A DNA stretch of 19,884 nucleotides from Aliikangiella sp964411875. Lineage in GTDB: Bacteria; Pseudomonadota; Gammaproteobacteria; Enterobacterales; Kangiellaceae. Below are positions 1 to 8,292 of this stretch, piece by piece. The notes under the pieces were generated by a model. It saw nothing but the letters and a program-made list of their open reading frames with translations, had not been told where the DNA came from and did not search any database. Made by a program: the position numbers and the translations under genes. The stretch's first letter is position 1, and the number at the start of each line of letters is the position of its first letter. The DNA lies in the NCBI GenBank assembly GCA_964411875.1, contig CAYPMT010000032.1, forward strand, positions 1 through 19,884, read 5' to 3'.

Positions 1-1134
1 TGCTAGCTGATTGATCAGCTCATCCACTTCAATGAGTGCGCTCATGTAATCAGTAACCATGCCCGCAAGCCATTTTTTCTTAAAGTTTTTTTCTGACCAA
101 CGAATATGGCTATGTTCGAGCTCTTTTGCGTCACCTACCGAGTGACAAGCAAGTGCCCAGTTGGAATTATCTAATACAATTAGGTATTTATAGTTTTTAT
201 CTTTGGGTGAAATACTTTTATCAGATCTTTCAGGCATCAAAAAAAGCTCGGTATCAACCATCATTAAATTGCCTGTTTCACCAGGCACTAAACCAACAAA
301 CCAGTCTGGCATGCCAATGAGTTGGGTTGTTTTTTTATTCTTTAATTCAATAATTCCACCAAGTTTAATCAGTGGGACAGCCAATGGTAATTTACCAACT
401 TGAAAAACCAGTGTTTGAAAATATTTAGGCAGAAAGTTTCTTTGTTTAATAATTTCTCTTGGTAAAAAATTTGATTGAGCAGAGTTCTCAACACTTTCAT
501 CAACAGAAGATGTTTGACTCATAGTTTGATTGCTTTTAGCTTCCTCTGAGGACAAACCTATATTTAATGGAATTCTCGCTAATAACTTTCTAACTTTTTC
601 AAGTCTGGGGTCTGGTGTTTGTGTGGCAGATATTTCCGGGACTGCTTGTTTTGAGTTGGGTATTTCGGAAGCTAGCCCTTCAGTGGGTAACCTTTGCGGC
701 GCTGGCATTTGAGGTTTTTTATCAGCTTCAACTTTGTCTGGCTTAACAATTGTTTCTTGAACTGGTTTTGGCGTTACCGGTTTAACAGGCAGTTCAACTT
801 GAGGTAACGCAGCTGCTTTATCTGCTAAATGTAAATCATCTGATTTTTTAATAGTCTCTTTCTTTTCAGACTCTAGTTGCTTAATTTCTAATTTTTCTGA
901 AGTTTCTTCTTTTTGAGTTAACTCTTCCTTCTGAGCCGGCTCATCCTTTTGAACTGAGTTTTCTTTTTGAGCCGCACTAGCTTTTTCCTCTGTCTCTCTT
1001 TCTAGCTCTGCTTTTCTTTCTAATTCTGATTCAGCAACCTTCGGCTTAAATTCAACTTGATCATCCAATAAAAAACCCAGATAGTCCTCGACTATTTGGC
1101 TATTTTCTATTGATGATGATTTGTTGGCCGACAT
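1..1134 (-). CDS. parP: CheW-domain protein with long charged N-terminal region, ParP-like (3' end outside window)
   Basis: The frame is open from ATG at 1134 to the window edge (378 codons, no stop), so the C-terminus is missing. The first half is low complexity: a Glu/Lys/Gln-rich stretch with repeated QKE units, then a Pro/Lys/Val-rich segment. From about residue 200 the sequence becomes globular and hydrophobic, with CheW-like motifs such as LIGMPDWFVGLVPG. CheW-type proteins of this layout next to a ParA-like ATPase and the che genes match ParP, which in Vibrio ties CheA arrays to the pole together with ParC. Synteny with the CheW-like gene after the ParA gene in Pseudomonas supports this. 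The start lies 7 bases past the stop of the ParA-like gene. No strong ribosome site is visible (GAG overlaps the upstream stop). The role is inferred from domain order and neighbours. A second, ordinary cheW would be expected just outside the left edge. Confidence 0.85.
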   Translation of the reverse strand, partial: MSANKSSSIENSQIVEDYLGFLLDDQVEFKPKVAESELERKAELERETEEKASAAQKENSVQKDEPAQKEELTQKEETSEKLEIKQLESEKKETIKKSDDLHLADKAAALPQVELPVKPVTPKPVQETIVKPDKVEADKKPQMPAPQRLPTEGLASEIPNSKQAVPEISATQTPDPRLEKVRKLLARIPLNIGLSSEEAKSNQTMSQTSSVDESVENSAQSNFLPREIIKQRNFLPKYFQTLVFQVGKLPLAVPLIKLGGIIELKNKKTTQLIGMPDWFVGLVPGETGNLMMVDTELFLMPERSDKSISPKDKNYKYLIVLDNSNWALACHSVGDAKELEHSHIRWSEKNFKKKWLAGMVTDYMSALIEVDELINQLA

Positions 1135-1141
1135 GATAAAT

Positions 1142-1930
1142 CTAACTCGCTAATTGAAATGCTTTTTCTTTCTCTAAAAGAAAATCAGTCAGTTTCAAAT
1201 AAGCCCATACACCATGGGTTTCAGGAAAAGCCATACTTGGTGGCTTATGCATGCGTGATGCATCTCTAAACTTAGTATCAACAGGAATGACTCTATCCCA
1301 TAGGCAATCAGCAAAGTTGTCCCTCATATTTCTCAATGCTTGGGTCGATTCACGAGTACGCTTATCAAACATGGTTGGCACCAACGTATATTCAATACCA
1401 TGATGCTGAGCTTTAGTAATCATATTCAGGGTGTTCATCATTCGCTCTAAGCCTTTTATCGCCAAGAACTCTGTTTGCACAGGAATAATTAGTTGCTCAC
1501 AAGTTGCCAAAGCATTGACTAACAACAAACCCAGTACAGGTGGACAATCAATTAAAACATAATCATACTCATCAGCAATCAATTCTAAAGTTCGCTTTAT
1601 CACCAAACCCATTCCTTGTTTGTGAGTAAAATTTTTATCTAAGGTTGCCAAACTTAAACAAGCGGGCATTAGATGTAGGTTATCATCAGGTAACTTGATA
1701 ATATTATTTAATAATTGCTGGCGCTCTATTGGATAGTCATTAAACCAATCAAACAATGTATGCTCAAGTGATTCGCTATCTAAGCCAAAATAGGATGTTA
1801 AAGACGCATGTGGATCACAGTCAAGCATTAAGACTTTTTTACCTTGCTCGGCTAAAACACCTGACAAAGCTGTAACACTGGTTGTCTTACCGACTCCACC
1901 TTTTTGATTAGCAATCGTCCAAATTTTCAA
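1142..1930 (-). CDS. parC: ParA/Soj-family ATPase, ParC-type, for polar placement of chemotaxis arrays
   Basis: The protein has 262 residues, a normal length for the family. It starts with a deviant Walker A motif, KGGVGKTT, with signature lysine K10 and P-loop lysine K15. A Walker A' region LMLDCDPHASLT and a hydrophobic strand YVLIDCPPVLG (Walker B region) follow. This identifies a ParA/MinD-superfamily ATPase that dimerises on ATP. Its place between motD and a CheW-domain gene fits ParC of polar-flagellated gammaproteobacteria, which recruits chemotaxis arrays to the cell pole, rather than plasmid or chromosome partitioning; no parB lies next to it. The symbol parC here is not the topoisomerase IV gene. 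The gap to motD is 26 bases, so it is likely cotranscribed. Family assignment is certain; the chemotaxis role comes from context. Confidence 0.93.
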   Translation of the reverse strand: MKIWTIANQKGGVGKTTSVTALSGVLAEQGKKVLMLDCDPHASLTSYFGLDSESLEHTLFDWFNDYPIERQQLLNNIIKLPDDNLHLMPACLSLATLDKNFTHKQGMGLVIKRTLELIADEYDYVLIDCPPVLGLLLVNALATCEQLIIPVQTEFLAIKGLERMMNTLNMITKAQHHGIEYTLVPTMFDKRTRESTQALRNMRDNFADCLWDRVIPVDTKFRDASRMHKPPSMAFPETHGVWAYLKLTDFLLEKEKAFQLAS

Positions 1931-1956
1931 TGTCTGCTCCGCATTTATGATTCAGT

Positions 1957-2865
1957 TTAAGCATTAGGTGTTTTGTTTCGAATCAGAATTCCACCACCAG
2001 GTAGTCGGTGGATTTTAAATTCTGGTTCGCTATCTTTTTGTTGTATTAATTTCGTTTTATTACTTTGATTGACTTTTTGTTGTTCAGAAATTTTCATTTT
2101 GCGTGAAATAGAAACAACCACTCGACGATTTTTAGCCCGCCCTTCTGCTGTATTATTTGATGCTATTGGCTGATATTCAGCATGTCCTTCAACACTCATT
2201 CTTGGTGCTAATACCGATAACTCCTGAAGTTTTCTGACAACAGCAACAGCTCTTGAACTCGACAACTCCCAGTTTGATGGATAACGCTGACTATTGATGG
2301 GGATATTATCAGTATGTCCATGCACTAAAATTAATTGGTCATTAGTGTTTAAATGTTTAGATACTTCTTCAATTAATGGCGTTGCACTTTCACTCATCAC
2401 TGCACTACCAGAGGGAAATAATAACCCGCTGCGTAAGTTAATATTAATCCAGTTTGAATCAGAACTAATTTCAGCAAGGTCCTGATTAATCAAACCACCT
2501 AAGGATTCTTTCAAACCATTTTCTAAATCTTTAAACTCTTCAGTAGACGCATAATTTTCTGAATCGAGGTTTCCTGCTTCTTGATTATCTTGATTAACCT
2601 CAGGCTGTTCGAGATCATCCCCTGTAATTGGTTGTTGACTACGACTAACTTCACCAACTTGTATTGGGTCTAATGATTTAAACGGTGTTTCAAATGCTTG
2701 AATAAGTGAGTCAGCTAAATCTTTATATTTATCTTCATTCGACTCAGCAATCGAATACATAACCACAAAAAAAGCAAAAAGTAGTGTTATAAAATCGGCA
2801 TAAGAAATAAGCCAACGTTCGACTTGCTGTTCATCTTTAACGGCGACTCTTCTAGGCTCTCTCAT
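1957..2865 (-). CDS. motD: Flagellar stator subunit MotD (MotB family)
   Basis: The 302-residue protein is a MotB-type stator subunit. It has a short basic N-terminus, then one membrane segment (about residues 21-41) carrying the ion-binding aspartate D24 in the YADFITLLFAFF motif. A long acidic, low-complexity linker follows. The C-terminal OmpA-like peptidoglycan-binding domain (about 140-255) has the typical HGHTDNIP and NRRVVV motifs. The tail after it is Lys/Gln-rich and ends in a Pro/Gly-rich segment. It pairs with MotC, whose gene overlaps it by 14 bases, indicating translational coupling. In Pseudomonas this pair is a second stator alongside MotAB. Whether the organism has another stator cannot be seen here, and the coupling ion cannot be assigned with confidence. 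Confidence 0.95.
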   Translation of the reverse strand: MREPRRVAVKDEQQVERWLISYADFITLLFAFFVVMYSIAESNEDKYKDLADSLIQAFETPFKSLDPIQVGEVSRSQQPITGDDLEQPEVNQDNQEAGNLDSENYASTEEFKDLENGLKESLGGLINQDLAEISSDSNWININLRSGLLFPSGSAVMSESATPLIEEVSKHLNTNDQLILVHGHTDNIPINSQRYPSNWELSSSRAVAVVRKLQELSVLAPRMSVEGHAEYQPIASNNTAEGRAKNRRVVVSISRKMKISEQQKVNQSNKTKLIQQKDSEPEFKIHRLPGGGILIRNKTPNA

Positions 2866-3619
2866 TATTCAGACCCGCAAGATAGCCACTGAGTTTATTT
2901 GCAATCACTCGTGGATTTTCGCCTTCCGCAATACAAGCAATACCTTCTATCATCATCTCCTGATATTGAGTGTTTGTTGCTATAACGGCACGCAATTTTT
3001 GGTAAATGGGTAAGAAAAACAAATTAGCAAAACCAACACCATAAACTGTCGCAACAAAAGCCGTTGCAATACCACTACCTAATAATTCGGGATTAGATAA
3101 ATTACCCATAACATGAATTAAGCCTAATACAGCGCCAATAATGCCTAGTGTTGGTGAATAACCTCCAATAGATTCATAAACTTTAGCGGCTTTTATTAAT
3201 TCACCATCTTTCACATCTAATTCAATATACATAGCTTTGCGAATAGTCTCAGCATTATTACCATCAACTAACATGTTTAGCCCCTTACTAACAAAAGGTT
3301 CAATGCTCTTATTTTTTTCAACCTTTTTTTCAAGTCCTAATAATCCTTCATGTCTAGCTAATGTACTCCATTGAGTTAATTTCTTAATGCCTTCTTGCAC
3401 GGGCTGAACTGGTGGTTTAATAACCCAGTTAAATATTCTTATTGATTTAATAAAAGTGTCGCTCGTTGATTGCAACATAGCAGCTCCCACACTTCCACCA
3501 ACCACGATAATAAAAGCAGCGCTATTCAATAACATCTCAATGTGGCCGCCTTCTAAAACCTGGCCACCAAAAATAGCCGCTAATGCAACCAATAACCCAA
3601 TAATAGTTAATTTATCCAT
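2852..3619 (-). CDS. motC: Flagellar stator subunit MotC (MotA family)
   Basis: This is a MotA-family stator protein of about 255 residues with four predicted membrane segments: two near the N-terminus (around 3-20 and 30-50) and two after the cytoplasmic loop (around 150-170 and 180-200). The loop ends in GGYSPTLGIIGAVLGLIHVM, the conserved proline-containing segment of the family. The ATG at 3619 gives MDKLTIIG, matching the usual family start. A TTG two codons upstream (3625) is also in frame, and a weak GAG sits closer to it, so the start is uncertain by two codons. The gene begins 12 bases after cheB ends (6 if TTG is used) and overlaps motD. With MotD it would form the proton or sodium channel that turns the rotor. 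Confidence 0.94.
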   Translation of the reverse strand: MDKLTIIGLLVALAAIFGGQVLEGGHIEMLLNSAAFIIVVGGSVGAAMLQSTSDTFIKSIRIFNWVIKPPVQPVQEGIKKLTQWSTLARHEGLLGLEKKVEKNKSIEPFVSKGLNMLVDGNNAETIRKAMYIELDVKDGELIKAAKVYESIGGYSPTLGIIGAVLGLIHVMGNLSNPELLGSGIATAFVATVYGVGFANLFFLPIYQKLRAVIATNTQYQEMMIEGIACIAEGENPRVIANKLSGYLAGLNNERA

Positions 3620-3631
3620 AATCAATAAAAC

Positions 3632-4726
3632 TCAACGATGCCGACTTAATATTCTTGATAAATGTTCAAGTGATAACTGAGCATCGGAAAAACCAGCATC
3701 ACATACGGATTTAGGCATACCATAAACTACACTTGATAACTCATCTTGAACCCAAACCTGGCCTCCCTTCTCTTTAATTAAACGACTGCCATCGGTTCCA
3801 TCATTGCCCATTCCAGTCAAAATAATTGCCAGTATCTTTTTTGCAAAAATTTTCGATGCTGAACCCAAAGCTAAATCAACTGAAGGCGAATAACTAAGGC
3901 GCTCATCATTGGCGTGAATTCTGATTTCTGGCTCATACTCTGTTCCTTCAAATAACATTTGCTTACCGCCAGGCGCAATATAAACATGGTGCTTCTGAAT
4001 TCTCATGCCATCTTCAGCTTCGACAATAGTTAAGTTACAAATTTCATTAAGACGATCAGCAAAAGCACCAGTAAAAACGCCAGGCATATGTTGTACAATT
4101 ACAATCGGCAGTGGATAATCTTTTGATAACAACATCAATATTTTTTTTAATGCTAATGGCCCACCAGTAGATGCACCAATAACAATCATTTTATTTTCAG
4201 CATGAATAGTTAATCGGCCTTCTTTTGATTGAGCTTGCTCATTAGAGTGCTGGAAGCTTTGCTGGATATTAGCGTTAGCTAATGATGACGTTTTTTCACT
4301 TGATGAAAATTGGCCTAATGCAACCTGGTTAATATGATAAACCTGGCGAATTTTACTGCATATTTTTTTTATCATCCCACTATTGTCTGATGACAAACTT
4401 TCATAAGATTTTAATAAAAAATCTGCTGCACCCACCTCAAGTGCATCAATAGTTACTTTAGCATTGTCATAAGTTAATGATGACAACATTAACACACTGG
4501 CTTTACAAACTTTTTTGATTTCTTTAAGGGCCGTAACACCGTCCATAACAGGCATTTCGACATCAAGCGTTATAACATCGGGTTTTAATTCTTGAGCTTT
4601 AAGAATGGCTTCTTGGCCATTATAAGCAACACCAACAACTTTGATATCAGGAGCACTACTCAGCATTTTTCCAACTCGTCGGCAGAAAAAATGAGAGTCA
4701 TCAACAATTAAGACCTTAATACTCAC
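3632..4726 (-). CDS. cheB: Chemotaxis response regulator protein-glutamate methylesterase CheB
   Basis: The 364-residue protein has a receiver domain at residues 1-120, with acidic pocket D9/D10 and phospho-acceptor D55 in LDVEMPVMDG. A Ser/Gln-rich linker (about 138-172) follows, then a methylesterase domain (about 178-360). The catalytic triad is visible: S186 in GASTGG, H213 in VQHMPG and D309 in GMGNDGTDG. It removes methyl groups from chemoreceptors and deamidates glutamines during adaptation. The start is GTG at 4726, with GGAG about 10 bases upstream. A 108-base gap separates it from cheA, the largest gap inside the che block. No cheR is present in the window, so the matching methyltransferase must be encoded elsewhere. 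Confidence 0.97.
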   Translation of the reverse strand: MSIKVLIVDDSHFFCRRVGKMLSSAPDIKVVGVAYNGQEAILKAQELKPDVITLDVEMPVMDGVTALKEIKKVCKASVLMLSSLTYDNAKVTIDALEVGAADFLLKSYESLSSDNSGMIKKICSKIRQVYHINQVALGQFSSSEKTSSLANANIQQSFQHSNEQAQSKEGRLTIHAENKMIVIGASTGGPLALKKILMLLSKDYPLPIVIVQHMPGVFTGAFADRLNEICNLTIVEAEDGMRIQKHHVYIAPGGKQMLFEGTEYEPEIRIHANDERLSYSPSVDLALGSASKIFAKKILAIILTGMGNDGTDGSRLIKEKGGQVWVQDELSSVVYGMPKSVCDAGFSDAQLSLEHLSRILSRHR

Positions 4727-4834
4727 TGACCTATAACTCCAAGTTTAACTAATGGCAAAACTTAATCTTTATTGATCATTAATAAAAAGGTAGTTGTAAA
4801 AATTAAGCCGTGCAGTTCTAAACAACATAGCGCT

Positions 4835-7057
4835 TTAAGCGGCATAATGTCTTAGCAAATTGGGTATATCAATAATTAATGCAATACCACCGTCACTTGT
4901 AATAGTTGCTCCAGCCATACCAGGCGTACCTTGTAAAGATTTGCCTAGTGGTTTAATCACGACCTCTTCTTGACCAATAAGTGAATCAACAACAAAACCA
5001 ACGCGTTGAGTACCTACTTGAACTAAAACAACATGACCTTCGCTATCTCTTTTACCTAGAGATACATTTCGTGCTAACCATTCATTCAAGAAAAATAATG
5101 GTAGCGGTTTTTCTCTAACAACTACGACTAGCTGTCCATCAACCTTATTAGTTTTTGTTAAGTCTAAATGAAAGATTTCGTTCACAGAGGTTAAAGGCAA
5201 AGCAAATGACTGCTCTTTCACTTTAACCATCAGTGTCGGTAAAATGGCTAAAGTCAGTGGTACTTTAATCGATAATTTTGTTCCTTTACCTAACGTGGAA
5301 TCAATTGAAACTGAACCATTAAGCTGGGTTATTTTAGTTTTAACCACATCCATACCGACACCACGACCCGATATATCAGAAATTTCTTGCTTGGTAGAAA
5401 AGCCGGCCATAAAAATTAGATTATAACATTCGGTGTCTGTTAACCGCTCAGCTTGTTCCTTATCCATCAAGCCTTTGGCAACTGCAATACCCCTTAGCAC
5501 ATCAGCATTCATACCTTTACCATCATCTTCTATTGATAATAAAATATGATCTCCTTCTTGTGCCGCCGAAAGAACAATAGTGCCGTTTCTTGGTTTATCG
5601 TTAGCAACACGCTCTTCTGGTAATTCGATGCCATGATCAACTGAGTTTCTAACCAAATGCACTAGAGGGTCAGCTAAAGCTTCAACTAAATTTTTATCTA
5701 AGTCAGTATCTTCGCCAACCATTTCAAGTGTAATTTCCTTTTTCAAACTCCTTGCTAAGTCACGAACAACTCTGGGGAAGCGACCAAAAACTTTTTTGAT
5801 CGGTTGCATTCGAGTCTTCATCACTGCACCTTGTAAATCTCCTGTAACAATATCAAGATTTGCAATTGCTTTTGTTAAACTTTCATCTTGGCTTGATTGG
5901 CCAATTGTTTTTAAACGATTTCGAGCGAGTACCAGCTCACCAACCATATTCATAATGTCATCTAAACGACGTGTATCAACCCTTACCGTTGCCTCTGTTA
6001 CATTAGCTGTCACTGGTTTTTTAGCTACCGCTGGTTTAGCTGGTTCTGGCTTAGCCTGACTAGCCGATGTTCCCTTAGAAGGGACACTTGTTTTTTCAGT
6101 TGGTTTAGCTGCTGGAGTCGGTGCAGCTGCTGGTTGATTTTCTTGCTTCGGTGAGCTTTTAGGTTTGGGTTGTTCAGAAACGGGGCCTTTGCCTGCGCCA
6201 TGAAGTTCATCAAGCAAATTTTCAAATTCATCATCATTAATTAACTCAGAATTTTTTTCGACAACTGCATTTTTGCTATCATCTTGACTACCACCACCAT
6301 CCTTACCGTGCAGCTCGTCCAATAAATTTTCAAACTCTTCGTCAGTGATGTCGTTATTATTAGTTGCAGCTGGCTCATCAAAGCCGAATAAGTCATCGTC
6401 ACCTGATGATTGATTAGCATCAGTCGTCGAAGCACTACTGGTGTCATTAGTTTTATCATCTGCAGAAAAACTACCTTTACCATGAATATCATCCAACAAG
6501 GATTCGAATTCATCGTCAGTGATATCATCACCACTTGCTACTTCAGATGAACTCGCTTCATTCGTTGCTGCAGGCTCACTAACTATACTATCAAACTCTT
6601 CATCACTGATAGATTCATCACTTTGATTTTCTTCAGCTGCAGGCGCTTCGCTTGGTGCAGGAGCTCCCGCGGGGGCTGCATAAGTGCCTAGTTTAGCTAA
6701 AAACTCTGGTTCTGCAGACTCCGGATTTTCACCTGCTCTCACAGAATCAAACATATCATTAACAATGTCGAGAGCCTGTAAAATACAATCCATTAGCTCT
6801 GCGTCTGCTTCCCTCTCACCATTACGCAGAATGTCAAAAATATTTTCGGTGATATGGCAGACTTCAACTAGAGCATCTAAATTTAAAAAACCTGAGCCCC
6901 CTTTTACCGTATGAAAGCCTCTAAATATGGCATTTAATAAATCCATATTAGTTGGTTCATTTTCCAATGAAACTAATTGTTCAGAAAGATCTTCTAAAAT
7001 CTCCCCTGCTTCAATTAGGAAGTCCTGTAGAATCTCATTATCAGCGTCAAATGACAT
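4835..7057 (-). CDS. cheA: Chemotaxis histidine kinase CheA with acidic repeat linker
   Basis: The 740-residue protein has an Hpt domain (P1, about 1-105) with phospho-histidine H49 in FHTVKGGSGF. A long acidic then Pro/Ala/Lys-rich linker spans about 125-350. The dimerisation helices P3 (about 355-415) contain NMVGELVLARNRL. The ATPase domain P4 (about 420-600) has N-box HLVRNSVDHGIE and G-boxes DDGKGM and GRGVGMDVV. The CheW-like P5 domain runs from about 605 to the end. No folded P2 domain is evident. Its place is taken by four copies of an acidic motif of the type ITDEEFENLLDELHG. In Vibrio, CheA proteins with a ParC/ParP system have a linker domain (LID) bound by ParP; these repeats may be the equivalent, by inference. 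The gene starts 9 bases after cheZ ends and phosphorylates CheY and CheB. Confidence 0.97.
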   Translation of the reverse strand: MSFDADNEILQDFLIEAGEILEDLSEQLVSLENEPTNMDLLNAIFRGFHTVKGGSGFLNLDALVEVCHITENIFDILRNGEREADAELMDCILQALDIVNDMFDSVRAGENPESAEPEFLAKLGTYAAPAGAPAPSEAPAAEENQSDESISDEEFDSIVSEPAATNEASSSEVASGDDITDDEFESLLDDIHGKGSFSADDKTNDTSSASTTDANQSSGDDDLFGFDEPAATNNNDITDEEFENLLDELHGKDGGGSQDDSKNAVVEKNSELINDDEFENLLDELHGAGKGPVSEQPKPKSSPKQENQPAAAPTPAAKPTEKTSVPSKGTSASQAKPEPAKPAVAKKPVTANVTEATVRVDTRRLDDIMNMVGELVLARNRLKTIGQSSQDESLTKAIANLDIVTGDLQGAVMKTRMQPIKKVFGRFPRVVRDLARSLKKEITLEMVGEDTDLDKNLVEALADPLVHLVRNSVDHGIELPEERVANDKPRNGTIVLSAAQEGDHILLSIEDDGKGMNADVLRGIAVAKGLMDKEQAERLTDTECYNLIFMAGFSTKQEISDISGRGVGMDVVKTKITQLNGSVSIDSTLGKGTKLSIKVPLTLAILPTLMVKVKEQSFALPLTSVNEIFHLDLTKTNKVDGQLVVVVREKPLPLFFLNEWLARNVSLGKRDSEGHVVLVQVGTQRVGFVVDSLIGQEEVVIKPLGKSLQGTPGMAGATITSDGGIALIIDIPNLLRHYAA
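6197..6610 (-). repeat. Four acidic repeat motifs in the CheA linker
   Basis: CheA residues 150-158 (ISDEEFDSI, partial), 179-193 (ITDDEFESLLDDIHG), 237-251 (ITDEEFENLLDELHG) and 273-287 (INDDEFENLLDELHG) are copies of one motif, separated by disordered-looking Ser/Asp/Asn-rich spacers. A second shared word, EPAATN, precedes copies two and three at residues 161-166 and 228-233, suggesting duplication of a larger unit. Each motif is predicted to be a short acidic amphipathic helix. Confidence 0.85.
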
Positions 7058-7066
7058 TAGTTACTC

Positions 7067-7819
7067 CTAAAAGCCCAAACTCGATAAAAGATCATCAACT
7101 TCATCTTGGTTATTAACGACATCACTTCGTTTATCAGCATCTACAATAGGTCCTTCTGCTTTCAAACCACTTTTCTCTGTATCTTTATTTTTTGCTTCAT
7201 CATATTTTTCAATATGACCAAACACCTTAATCAAATGAATCATGTTATCTTCAAACGTTTGAACTAACTCAATCACTTGTCGAATTACTTGTCCAGTTAA
7301 GTCTTGATACTCTTGCGCCATTAAAACATCAGATAAGCCTTTTTTAAGTTCAAGTGATGATTCTTTATTCTTATTTAAATTGTCACCAATGCGTCCACAA
7401 AGGTTTTTAAACTCCGTAACATCTAGCTCTCGGCGATAAAGTTTATCCCACTCCCCCATTAAACTATCTGACTCATCAATGAGTTTCTCAGTTAAAAGAT
7501 TACAAGCTTCAACTTTATCCATAGTCGTATTTGCGGCTTTTTCAGTCGACTCAATTACGTAGTTCAATCTATCACGCGCACTGGGCATTTCTTGCGCTGT
7601 CATATCAACAATACTAGATTCAACATTAAAGCTATTTAACGAATCATAAAGCTGACGAGTTAATTGACCGACCTCATTAAATAAGTCACTCTCCTCATTA
7701 GCGAATGAATTAATAATTCCTTCTGCTTCATCAATTTGTTCATTTTCTAAATGACCCAACAAGCTTTTAACTTGAATGATCATTTGCTCTCTTTCTTGCT
7801 TATCAGATAAATTCATCAA
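7067..7819 (-). CDS. cheZ: CheY-phosphate phosphatase CheZ
   Basis: The 250-residue protein is mostly long helices, as expected for the four-helix CheZ dimer. The active-site helix contains QEYQDLTGQVIRQ, with the family's conserved Asp and catalytic Gln (QDLTGQ). The last residues VDDLLSSLGF form the C-terminal CheY-binding helix, preceded by a charged flexible linker (about 205-235). It speeds dephosphorylation of CheY-P and so returns the motor to its default direction. The frame can start at TTG 7819 or ATG 7816, which are adjacent codons. An AGGG lies 8 bases from the TTG and 11 from the ATG, so the exact start is open. It sits 18 bases after cheY and 9 before cheA. Confidence 0.95.
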   Translation of the reverse strand: MMNLSDKQEREQMIIQVKSLLGHLENEQIDEAEGIINSFANEESDLFNEVGQLTRQLYDSLNSFNVESSIVDMTAQEMPSARDRLNYVIESTEKAANTTMDKVEACNLLTEKLIDESDSLMGEWDKLYRRELDVTEFKNLCGRIGDNLNKNKESSLELKKGLSDVLMAQEYQDLTGQVIRQVIELVQTFEDNMIHLIKVFGHIEKYDEAKNKDTEKSGLKAEGPIVDADKRSDVVNNQDEVDDLLSSLGF

Positions 7820-7837
7820 ATTAGTATCCCTATGTCC

Positions 7838-8221
7838 TTAACCAATGCGTTCAAAGATTTTATCGAGCTTTTCATTCAAGGTAGCTGCAGTGAAAGGTTT
7901 AACAATGTAACCATTAACACCCGCTTGAGCAGCCTCAATGATTTGCTCCCGCTTTGACTCAGCAGTAACCATAAGGACTGGTAGAGATTTTAATTTTTCA
8001 TCAGCTCTCACTTCTTTCAACAAATCGATACCTTGCATGCCGGGCATGTTCCAATCTGTCACCAAAAAGTCAAAGTCACCATTTTGCAACATAGGCAGAG
8101 CTGTCAAACCATCATCAGCTTCTTGGGTATTGGTAAACCCTAAGTCTCTGAGTAAATTCTTAATAATGCGTCGCATTGTAGAAAAGTCGTCGACGACTAA
8201 GATTTTCATGTTCTTATCCAA
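7838..8221 (-). CDS. cheY: Chemotaxis response regulator CheY
   Basis: This is a single receiver domain of 127 residues. The acidic pocket is D11/D12, the phospho-acceptor D56 lies in VTDWNMPGMQG, the switch Thr is in MVTAES and the conserved Lys is in YIVKPF. CheA phosphorylates it; CheY-P binds FliM (and FliN) to change motor rotation, and CheZ removes the phosphate. The start chosen is TTG at 8221, because GGAG sits 7 bases upstream. The internal ATG at 8209 (fifth codon) would give MKILVVDD and has no site as good. A 71-base gap separates it from fliA, and no sigma-28 or sigma-54 promoter was recognised there. Confidence 0.97.
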   Translation of the reverse strand: MDKNMKILVVDDFSTMRRIIKNLLRDLGFTNTQEADDGLTALPMLQNGDFDFLVTDWNMPGMQGIDLLKEVRADEKLKSLPVLMVTAESKREQIIEAAQAGVNGYIVKPFTAATLNEKLDKIFERIG

Positions 8222-8292
8222 AACATATCTCCATACGAAATAACTGAAATTCTGTTTTTTAAACCACTACTCTAAAATTTAGTCAATAATCC

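Noticed and set aside
126..712. Plus-strand frames of about 60 codons opposite the CheW-domain gene
   Set aside because: They are antisense to a continuous conserved reading frame and have no ribosome sites or recognisable content.
4727..4834. Possible small gene or promoter between cheA and cheB
   Set aside because: Only a 19-codon frame is present and no promoter consensus was found.
6025..6534. Two minus-strand frames (70 and 97 codons) inside cheA
   Set aside because: They are shifted-frame shadows of the cheA repeat and Pro/Ala linker; CheA continues intact through the region.
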